Positions 1 to 5,986 of a stretch of 5,986 nt of DNA are shown piece by piece. Every line of letters begins with the position of its first letter. Position 1 is the first letter of the stretch. Source of the stretch: an uncultured Rhodospirillales bacterium. GTDB lineage: Bacteria > Pseudomonadota > Alphaproteobacteria > Acetobacterales > Acetobacteraceae. The stretch is taken from assembly GCA_903928045.1 (NCBI GenBank), contig CAIYPH010000270.1, positions 1-5,986 on the forward strand, given 5' to 3'. The notes beneath the pieces were generated by a model, which ran no database searches, was not told where the DNA came from, and saw nothing but the letters and a program-made list of their open reading frames with translations. The translations under genes were made by a program, and so were the position numbers.

Positions 1-103
1 GCACCACGGTGGCGCCTTCCTCAATGAAAACCTCCGCCGTGCGCTCGCCGATGCCGCTGGTGGCGCCGGTGATGATCGCTATTTTGCCGTCGAGCTGCCC
101 CAT
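1..103 (-). CDS. Short-chain dehydrogenase/reductase (SDR), N-terminal fragment
   Basis: Only the first 34 codons are present; the gene runs off the left edge. The translation begins [20 protein letters not shown]. This is the first beta strand of a Rossmann fold followed by the TGxxxGIG dinucleotide-binding motif (residues 13-20) of classical SDR oxidoreductases, which use NAD(H) or NADP(H). The substrate cannot be told because the catalytic Tyr-x-x-x-Lys region lies outside the window. The ATG at 103 is supported by purine-rich ribosome-binding candidates upstream (AAAGGG at 112-117 with 8 bases spacing, AGGA at 107-110). The gene starts 27 bases after the MOSC gene stop on the same strand, so it is probably the next gene of the same transcription unit. 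Family assignment is firm; function is unknown. Confidence 0.85.
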   Translation of the reverse strand, partial: MGQLDGKIAIITGATSGIGERTAEVFIEEGATVV

Positions 104-130
104 GTTTCCTGCCCTTTGCTAAATTTCTTC

Positions 131-670
131 TCAAACCACCTGCAACGCCCGGTGCGGCCCCTCCGGCAGGTGCACGGCGATCGCATCCCCCGGATGCACC
201 TCGCCGCCCGCCAGCACGATCGCCATCACCCCGGATTTGCGCACCAGCCCGCCCGCCGCGTCCCGCCCCAGCACGGCCTGCATCAGCCCAGGCCTGAACC
301 GGTCGATCTGCACGCAGGGGTTGCGCAGCCCGGTGATCTCGATCCGCGCCGTGACCCCGATCGCCAGCACCGCACCCTGCGGCAGGCCGAGCAGGTCGAT
401 GCCGGCGGTGGTGATATTCTCCCCCATCGCCCCCGGCGCCACGTCGAACCCGGCCGCATCGAGCTCCGCGAGGAGTTCGCCGTGGATCAGGTGCACCTGG
501 CGCAGATTCGGCTGCGTCGGGTCCTTCGCCACGCGCGAGCGGTGCTTCACGGTCGCGCCGGCATGCGCGTCCCCCTCCACCCCGAGCCCCGCGAGCAGCC
601 GGATGAACATCGCCGGCCGCTTGCTGAAATGATGCCCGCGATCCCGATGCACGGCGGTGACGGTGCTCAC
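131..670 (-). CDS. MOSC domain-containing protein
   Basis: The predicted product has 179 residues. MOSC domains (named after the molybdenum cofactor sulfurase C-terminus) are thought to bind sulfur or the molybdenum cofactor through a conserved cysteine. Stand-alone bacterial members such as the YiiM type have been linked to detoxification of N-hydroxylated compounds. Visible family hallmarks are GVEGDAH (30-36), RQVHLIH (57-63), the GEN triplet (83-85) inside PGAMGENITT, TGLRNPC with the candidate functional Cys119, QIDRF (121-125), and a C-terminal VMAIVLAGGEVHPGDAI stretch. The frame stays open upstream to an ATG at 739. I prefer the GTG at 670, because it forms a GTGA overlap with the lipoprotein stop and places the start just before the TAVH strand that normally opens the domain. 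GTG at 691 is an alternative. No clear Shine-Dalgarno is seen, which fits translational coupling. The substrate is unknown. Confidence 0.88.
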   Translation of the reverse strand: MSTVTAVHRDRGHHFSKRPAMFIRLLAGLGVEGDAHAGATVKHRSRVAKDPTQPNLRQVHLIHGELLAELDAAGFDVAPGAMGENITTAGIDLLGLPQGAVLAIGVTARIEITGLRNPCVQIDRFRPGLMQAVLGRDAAGGLVRKSGVMAIVLAGGEVHPGDAIAVHLPEGPHRALQVV

Positions 671-975
671 ACCCAATGCGCCGGCACCCACACGCAGGGG
701 CCAGGGGCGACTGGGCGGTCCCAATAGCCGCCGAGCCACTGGCCGCTTTCACTCGTCCGCTTGATCCAGCGGCCGGCCATCCAGGAGTAGTTGCGGCCAT
801 CCCAGTCCCAATGGCCGGGCTGGTAGATCTGCACGTATTCGGCGACCGGCGCCTTGGGGATGGCCTCCTCGGGCGACGGCGGCGGGCGCTGGCAGGCACC
901 GGTGTTCTCCTGAACGGTCTGGCAGCCCGCGAGCAGCAGGGCGGCCAGCAAAAAGGCGGGGGCGAGGCGGCGCAT
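667..975 (-). CDS. Small lipoprotein with Trp/Gly-rich (YXWGXW-like) repeats
   Basis: The predicted product has 102 residues. The N-terminus MRRLAPAFLLAALLLAGC is a typical lipoprotein signal peptide with lipobox L15-A16-G17-C18, so Cys18 should be lipidated after cleavage and the protein anchored in the cell envelope. A short Pro/Glu-rich linker follows (about 30-45). The rest is made of degenerate aromatic repeats: QPGHWDWDG (52-60), YSWMAGRW (63-70), QWLGGYW (79-85) and VWVPAHW (95-101). These resemble the YXWGXW / WVPGHW repeats found in many proteobacterial envelope proteins of unknown function. The ATG at 975 has a GGGAG ribosome-binding site 8 bases upstream (984-988). An in-frame ATG at 990 would add MGDQT ahead of the signal peptide and is less likely. 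The gene begins 15 bases after the acyl-CoA dehydrogenase stop and its TGA overlaps the MOSC start. Its function is unknown; a structural or envelope-stress role is a guess. Confidence 0.85.
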   Translation of the reverse strand: MRRLAPAFLLAALLLAGCQTVQENTGACQRPPPSPEEAIPKAPVAEYVQIYQPGHWDWDGRNYSWMAGRWIKRTSESGQWLGGYWDRPVAPGPCVWVPAHWV

Positions 976-983
976 GGTCTGGT

Positions 984-988
984 CTCCC
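984..988 (-). promoter_or_regulatory. Ribosome-binding site deciding the lipoprotein start
   Basis: GGGAG on the minus strand lies 8 bases upstream of the ATG at 975 and overlaps the alternative in-frame ATG at 988-990. The placement favours the internal ATG, which directly opens the signal peptide. Confidence 0.6.
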
Positions 989-990
989 AT

Positions 991-2580
<1,590 letters not shown>

Positions 2581-2588
2581 GATGCGGT

Positions 2589-2592
2589 CTCC
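2589..2592 (-). promoter_or_regulatory. Ribosome-binding site deciding the acyl-CoA dehydrogenase start
   Basis: GGAG on the minus strand sits 8 bases upstream of the ATG at 2580, inside the 35-base gap after the ispDF stop. It supports this start over the open frame that continues upstream through ispDF. Confidence 0.65.
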
Positions 2593-2615
2593 AGTGGGCT
2601 TCAGCGGCGCTCTTA

Positions 2616-3779
2616 TTAACCCGGCGCTTCGGGCAGCAACACCGTGGCGACGGCCTGGCAGGCGATGCCCTCCATGCGGCCGGTGAAGCCCAGCCGCTCG
2701 GTCGTGGTCGCCTTCACCGAAACGCGCCCGGCATCGCAGCCCAGCAGCTCCGCGAGCCGTTCGATCATCGCCGGCGCGTGCGGGGTGATTTTCGGCCGCT
2801 CGCAAATCAGCGTCACGTCCACATTGGCAATCCGCCCGCCGCGGGCCGCCACCCGTACGGCGGCGTGGCGGAGGAAGCGGGCGGAATCCGCGTCCTTCCA
2901 CTGCGCCTCGCTGGGCGGGAAATGCCGGCCGATATCGCCCTCCGCCAGCGCGCCATAGATCGCGTCGCACAGCGCATGGATGCCCACATCGGCGTCGGAA
3001 TGGCCGGACAGCCCCTTCTCATGCGGCACCTCGATGCCACAGAGGATCAGCTTGCGGCCGGCTTCCAGCACATGCACGTCAAACCCGGTGCCGATGCGGG
3101 GATAGAGCGGCGGCGCCAGCACGCGTTCAAGCCGGGCCTGATCTTCGGGATAGGTCATCTTGATATTGTCCTCGCTGCCGGCGACCAGCGCCACTTTGTG
3201 TCCCGCCGTTTCCAGCAGCGAGGCGTCATCGGTGGCGCCCTCCGGCAAGCTGCGGTGCAAAGCGAGCAGCAGGGGGAAGCGGAAGCCCTGGGGTGTCTGC
3301 GCGCGGAACAGCCCGTCCCGTGGAATAGTCGTTTCGATCACCCCGCCGCTCGCGCGCTTGAGCGTGTCGGCAACCGGCGCGGCGGGAATGGCACCCTCAT
3401 GCATGGCAAGGGCCGCGATCAGATCGGGGATGGTGGAGGCGGGGAAGAATGGACGTGCCCCGTCATGCACCAGCACGAGATCCGGGGCATGGACGGCCAG
3501 CGCCTCGAGCCCGGCCCGCACACTGGCCTGCCGGGTCGCACCGCCGGGCACTACCGGCAGATGCGGGAGCCCGGCGAGGGCCTCGCCGATCGCTTCCGCG
3601 TCGCCGACGGGTTGCAGCAGGGTGATGTCGCGGAGCAACGCCTGGGCGGCATGGCGCAGCACGGTCTGGCCGGCGATGGTGACATATTGCTTGGGCATGG
3701 CCGCGCCGAAGCGGCTGCCGCTGCCCGCGGCGACCAGTACGGCGGCGATACGGGGTATCTGAGAGGGCTCGATGCTCAT
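2616..3779 (-). CDS. ispDF: Bifunctional 2-C-methyl-D-erythritol 4-phosphate cytidylyltransferase / 2,4-cyclodiphosphate synthase
   Basis: The predicted product has 387 residues, the usual size of alphaproteobacterial IspDF fusions, and carries two non-consecutive steps of the cytosolic MEP isoprenoid pathway. The IspD half (about 1-222) makes CDP-methylerythritol from CTP and MEP. It shows the nucleotide loop AAGSGSRFG (17-25), Lys30-Gln-Tyr, GGATRQ (79-84), HDGARP (105-110) and NIKMTYPED (205-213). The IspF half (about 226-387) cyclises the phosphorylated product, releasing CMP. Its metal ligands are visible as Asp234 and His236 in GFDVH and His268 in the [17 protein letters not shown] segment, with GDIGRHFP (281-288) and [13 protein letters not shown] (356-368). 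The frame is open upstream to 3854, but ATG 3779 forms an ATGA overlap with the preceding gene and gives the normal IspD N-terminus. The strand around residues 48-60 looks a few residues shorter than in many IspD proteins. Isoprenoid synthesis is normally essential. Confidence 0.97.
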   Translation of the reverse strand: MSIEPSQIPRIAAVLVAAGSGSRFGAAMPKQYVTIAGQTVLRHAAQALLRDITLLQPVGDAEAIGEALAGLPHLPVVPGGATRQASVRAGLEALAVHAPDLVLVHDGARPFFPASTIPDLIAALAMHEGAIPAAPVADTLKRASGGVIETTIPRDGLFRAQTPQGFRFPLLLALHRSLPEGATDDASLLETAGHKVALVAGSEDNIKMTYPEDQARLERVLAPPLYPRIGTGFDVHVLEAGRKLILCGIEVPHEKGLSGHSDADVGIHALCDAIYGALAEGDIGRHFPPSEAQWKDADSARFLRHAAVRVAARGGRIANVDVTLICERPKITPHAPAMIERLAELLGCDAGRVSVKATTTERLGFTGRMEGIACQAVATVLLPEAPG

Positions 3780-4294
3780 GCCGGCAAACTCGCCGCCCGC
3801 GCGCGATCCGTCAACGCAAGCCGCTGCATGCCGCCTTTCAGGCGCCTGCCCCACAGTACACGCACCAGCAGCGCCGCGCGGGCCAAGCCCGGCAGCGCAT
3901 CAGCCGCAACGCTGGCGCCAGTACATCGCCCCTCCTCCGTGGAGTAACCCACCTCAGGCCGCGCACCGGAGAGGCCCGCGTACGGCGCAGGATACAGAAG
4001 CCGCCGCGCCATTGCCCGCCGCCCGGCATCGTTGCGCACGCGCGCCACCTCGGCCGCCTTGCCGCGAAAGCCTGGATCGGCCAGCAAATCGGGGTCAGAC
4101 AGCAGAACGCGCAGGCGCGCCAACCGCCGGATCTCGGCCGCAAACCGGGCGCGGTGCCGATGAGCCAGCGGCAGCGCATCCAGCCGCGCGCGCAAGGCCG
4201 CGAGCCTCGTGCCCAGCACGCCGTCCAGCGCCAGCACCAAATGCCGCAAGACGCGGAGCATTAGGCGTTGGAAGGAGGACGGGCGGGAGGTCAT
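3776..4294 (-). CDS. Hypothetical arginine-rich protein coupled to ispDF
   Basis: The predicted product has 172 residues; I do not recognise the family. It is very basic: about 30 arginines and only two lysines (79, 153), and rich in Leu and Ala. The first about 65 residues look like amphipathic helices (for example [20 protein letters not shown], 11-30) with no true membrane segment. A central [35 protein letters not shown] stretch (66-100) is followed by a more polar segment with Tyr and Gly, then another helix (about 132-150). There is no signal peptide and no catalytic motif I can name. The evidence that it is real is a well-spaced AAAGG ribosome-binding site (4300-4304, 5 bases before ATG 4294), GC-rich third codon positions, and a stop that overlaps the ispDF start as ATGA. 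It is the first gene after the candidate promoter, so it is probably cotranscribed with ispDF. Helical packing and charge hint at nucleic-acid or membrane-surface binding, which is only a guess. Confidence 0.72.
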   Translation of the reverse strand: MTSRPSSFQRLMLRVLRHLVLALDGVLGTRLAALRARLDALPLAHRHRARFAAEIRRLARLRVLLSDPDLLADPGFRGKAAEVARVRNDAGRRAMARRLLYPAPYAGLSGARPEVGYSTEEGRCTGASVAADALPGLARAALLVRVLWGRRLKGGMQRLALTDRARAASLPA

Positions 4295-4325
4295 GGCGGC
4301 CTTTCATCAAATTTAAGTTCCTGAT

Positions 4326-4354
4326 ATGTTCGCATACGTGAGCCGAACGGTCAA
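4326..4354 (-). promoter_or_regulatory. Candidate sigma-70 type promoter for the ispDF unit
   Basis: On the minus strand TTGACC (4349-4354, five of six bases of the -35 consensus) is followed after exactly 17 bases by GAACAT (4326-4331, three of six of the -10 consensus). Transcription would begin near 4319, giving a leader of about 25 bases before the ATG at 4294 that includes the AAAGG ribosome-binding site. The -10 match is weak, so this is a suggestion from spacing, position and the good -35 box. Confidence 0.4.
4328..4348. repeat. Inverted repeat GTTCG-N11-CGAAC, possible operator
   Basis: Perfect 5-base arms GTTCG (4328-4332) and CGAAC (4344-4348) are separated by 11 bases, so arm centres are 16 bases apart. 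The repeat fills the spacer of the candidate minus-strand promoter and touches its -10 box, where a repressor could block polymerase. Five-base arms can arise by chance, and no regulator family is identified. Confidence 0.35.
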
Positions 4355-4516
4355 GGATTATTTGCTCGTTTTCCTAAGATTTTTCGTGCCCCGCCCTCCA
4401 ATCCGCATCCATGAGCGATTTGGCGAACGCCCTGGCCCCGCGGTCCCGGAGGTCATTCCCGACGCAGCGATGCGCAATTGCAGGTTTGCTTAGAGCAGAC
4501 TAGTTATGCCCAAATC

Positions 4517-5620
4517 ATGGGCACCCCTTTGCACGCTCCCGCGCCACACGCTCCCACGCCACGCCTTCGGCCGATCGATCTCGGCCGCGGCGTCGTCATC
4601 GATGATCCCGTCATCCTCGCGCCGATGTCGGGGGTGACGGATCTGCCGTTCCGCCGCCTTGCCCGCGCGCTCGGCGCCGGGCTGGTGGTCTCCGAGATGA
4701 TCGCCTCCTGGGCGATGATCCGCGAGAACAAGGCGACGCTCAGGATGAGCGAGCTGGATGGCAAGCCAAGCTCCCTCCAGCTCGCGGGCTGCGACCCGGT
4801 GGCAATGGCCGAGGCGGCGCGTATCGCGGTGGATCGCGGGGCGGATATCGTCGACATCAATTTCGGCTGCCCGGTGAAGAAGGTCGCCGTCGGCCAGATG
4901 GCCGGCAGCGCGCTGATGCGCGACGAGGTGCTGGCCGGACGGTTGCTCGAAGCCACCGTGCGCGCCGTCGACGTGCCGGTGACGCTGAAGATGCGCATGG
5001 GCTGGGATCACACCACGCTGAACGCCCCCCGCCTCGCGCGCATCGCCGAGGAATGCGGGATCAAGATGGTGACAGTGCATGGCCGCACGCGGCAGATGTT
5101 CTACACCGGCACCGCCGACTGGAAATTCGTCGCCAGCGTCAAGCAGGCGGTCGGCATTCCCGTGATCGTCAATGGCGATATCTGCTCCATCGATGATGCG
5201 GTGGCCGCTCTGGATGCGTCCGGCGCCGATGGCGTCATGGTCGGCCGCGGCGCCTATGGCCGGCCCTGGCTGCCCGCCCAGATCGCCGCCTTCCTGCGAG
5301 ATGGCATCCGCATGCCGGACCCCGATCTGGCGCGGCAGAAAGAGATCATGCTGCGCCATTACCGTGATATGCGCGCGCATTTCGGCGAAATCCCTGGATT
5401 GCGCCTGGCCCGCAAACATCTGTCCTGGTATTCGCGCGGCCTGCATGGCTCGGCCGAATTCCGGGCCACCGTCAACAAGCTCGACGATGCGCGTGACGTC
5501 GAGGCGCTGATCGACGAATTCTACGATCCGCTGATCGAGCGCGGTGCCATAGCCGATCCCACCGCGCGCAACCACGATTCCCAATCCTGTGAACCCGACA
5601 ACGAGCAACTCGCCGCATGA
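4517..5620 (+). CDS. dusB: tRNA dihydrouridine synthase, DusB / NifR3 type
   Basis: The predicted product has 367 residues. It is an FMN enzyme that reduces uridine in the tRNA D-loop to dihydrouridine using NADPH; E. coli DusB acts at U17. The TIM-barrel part (about 20-260) shows the flavin motif [12 protein letters not shown] (35-46), the catalytic cysteine Cys118 in [18 protein letters not shown] (156-164), HGRTR (188-192), VNGDI (218-222) and [10 protein letters not shown] (242-251). The C-terminal helical tRNA-binding domain follows (about 265-345). ATG 4517 is chosen because it is the only ATG near the family's usual start; an in-frame TTG at 4478 would add 13 residues. No Shine-Dalgarno is well placed for either. 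Residues 7-16 are an unusual [10 protein letters not shown] extension. The stop overlaps the ntrB start as ATGA, so the two are translated together, as in the nifR3-ntrB-ntrC operons known from Rhodobacter and rhizobia. Confidence 0.95.
   Translation: MGTPLHAPAPHAPTPRLRPIDLGRGVVIDDPVILAPMSGVTDLPFRRLARALGAGLVVSEMIASWAMIRENKATLRMSELDGKPSSLQLAGCDPVAMAEAARIAVDRGADIVDINFGCPVKKVAVGQMAGSALMRDEVLAGRLLEATVRAVDVPVTLKMRMGWDHTTLNAPRLARIAEECGIKMVTVHGRTRQMFYTGTADWKFVASVKQAVGIPVIVNGDICSIDDAVAALDASGADGVMVGRGAYGRPWLPAQIAAFLRDGIRMPDPDLARQKEIMLRHYRDMRAHFGEIPGLRLARKHLSWYSRGLHGSAEFRATVNKLDDARDVEALIDEFYDPLIERGAIADPTARNHDSQSCEPDNEQLAA
4532..4561. repeat. 15-base tandem direct repeat in the dusB 5' end
   Basis: Two adjacent 15-base units, 4532-4546 and 4547-4561, differ at one position (G4541 versus A4556). 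They encode HAPAP and HAPTP in the N-terminal extension of DusB. This looks like a small in-frame duplication in a part of the protein ahead of the conserved barrel, so it is probably neutral. Confidence 0.7.
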
Positions 5621-5986
5621 GCAACGCCGTCACACGAGGCGTGCTCTCCGTGGTGCGCCGCGCCTCGCGCCCGCCCACACCGGATTACGCGGCCATCCTC
5701 TCCGCCCTGCCGGTGCCGGTGGTGCTGCTCGATTATGCCAATACCTTCCGCCACGCCAATCCGGCGGCCGAGCAATTCTTCGGCGTCTCGCTGGTCCAGC
5801 TCGCGGCGATGAAACTCTCCGACCTGCTGCCCACGGATAATCCGCTTTTTTCCCTGCTCGAGACCGTGCGCAGCCATGATGTGACCGTCTCCGATCACGA
5901 CATCTCGCTCGAATCCCCGCGCCTCTCCAAGCGTGACATCTCCGTGCAGGTCTCGCCTTTTCTTGACGAGCCCGGAGCAGTTGTGA
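5617..5986 (+). CDS. ntrB: Nitrogen regulation sensor histidine kinase NtrB, N-terminal part
   Basis: The gene is cut by the right edge: 123 codons from ATG 5617 are present without a stop. NtrB (GlnL) is the cytosolic kinase/phosphatase that, under control of PII, sets the phosphorylation of the activator NtrC according to nitrogen status. What is visible is a PAS-type sensor domain: [20 protein letters not shown] (22-41), then [15 protein letters not shown] (44-58), the LSDLLP segment (67-72) and a strand ending in DISVQVSPF (107-115). This matches the NtrB pattern of a short N-terminus, a PAS domain with N-AAE-FF, and no membrane segment. The His-box and ATPase domains lie outside the window. 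The start overlaps the dusB stop by four bases (ATGA) and has only a weak ribosome-binding sequence, so translational coupling is likely. The dusB neighbour strongly supports the identification; ntrC would be expected just downstream. Confidence 0.9.
   Translation, partial: MSNAVTRGVLSVVRRASRPPTPDYAAILSALPVPVVLLDYANTFRHANPAAEQFFGVSLVQLAAMKLSDLLPTDNPLFSLLETVRSHDVTVSDHDISLESPRLSKRDISVQVSPFLDEPGAVV

Larger units (their letters stand above)
4295..4516. promoter_or_regulatory. Divergent intergenic region between the ispDF unit and dusB-ntrB
   Basis: This 222-base stretch is the only sizeable noncoding region. Positions 4300-4390 are distinctly AT-richer than the rest of the window, as expected of promoter DNA; 4391-4470 is GC-rich again. 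It must hold start signals for both flanking units. A candidate minus-strand promoter and an inverted repeat are listed separately. On the plus strand I see TAAGAT at 4375-4380, which resembles a -10 box but lacks a matching -35, and TTGCAG (4478-4483) 17 bases before TAGTTA (4501-4506), which is a poor -10. A GGAGG at 4448-4452 is 64 bases from the dusB ATG and does not serve it. No terminator-like hairpin with a T-run was seen. Confidence 0.6.

Noticed and set aside
2778..3947. Long plus-strand open frame opposite ispDF
   Set aside because: It is a shadow of ispDF with no domain, and it crosses the ispDF/hypothetical gene junction.
4474..4481. Palindrome GCAATTGC upstream of dusB
   Set aside because: It is only 8 bases, does not extend, and does not fit the NtrC-type GCAC-N-GTGC site or another operator I know.
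4411..4503. 30-codon ORF upstream of dusB as a real gene
   Set aside because: No ribosome-binding site precedes ATG 4411 and the peptide has no recognisable feature. It is kept only as part of the dusB leader question.
5078..5095. HGRTRQMF in DusB instead of the more common HGRTRxQ-type sequence
   Set aside because: Positions after HGRTR vary among DusB proteins (E. coli also differs), so this is not evidence of altered function.
4490..5608. Minus-strand open frame opposite dusB
   Set aside because: It covers nearly exactly the dusB gene and has no protein-family features, whereas dusB has all its motifs.

Overview
The window is high-GC, densely coded DNA, most likely from an alphaproteobacterium. 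The evidence is a fused ispDF gene, then a dusB (nifR3)-type gene that runs directly into the start of an ntrB-type nitrogen sensor kinase. This ispDF / dusB / ntrB neighbourhood is familiar from Alphaproteobacteria. Rhodospirillales, perhaps Acetobacteraceae, is my guess from the general feel of the proteins; I cannot prove it from this window.

The minus strand from about 4294 down to 1 carries six closely packed genes. In transcription order they are: an arginine-rich 172-residue protein I do not recognise; bifunctional ispDF (isoprenoid precursor synthesis by the MEP pathway); a large acyl-CoA dehydrogenase of the DmdC-like type; a small lipoprotein with Trp/Gly-rich repeats; a MOSC-domain protein; and the N-terminus of a short-chain dehydrogenase that runs off the left edge. 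Two junctions are 4-base stop/start overlaps (ATGA at 3776-3779, GTGA at 667-670) and the other gaps are 15-35 bases. One transcription unit is therefore the simplest reading, although the products have no obvious shared pathway.

The plus strand from 4517 carries dusB (tRNA dihydrouridine synthase). It is followed, with a 4-base ATGA overlap, by the first 123 codons of ntrB, which has a PAS-type N-terminus and is cut by the right edge.

The two units diverge from a 222-base intergenic region (4295-4516). This is the only sizeable noncoding stretch and the only AT-richer one. It holds a candidate minus-strand promoter whose spacer is occupied by a GTTCG-N11-CGAAC inverted repeat. The dusB start has no well-placed Shine-Dalgarno sequence. 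I saw no tRNA, rRNA, insertion sequence, CRISPR array, prophage gene or convincing terminator. The window looks like ordinary chromosomal core with a few lineage-specific details, and I found no clear evidence of a new system.
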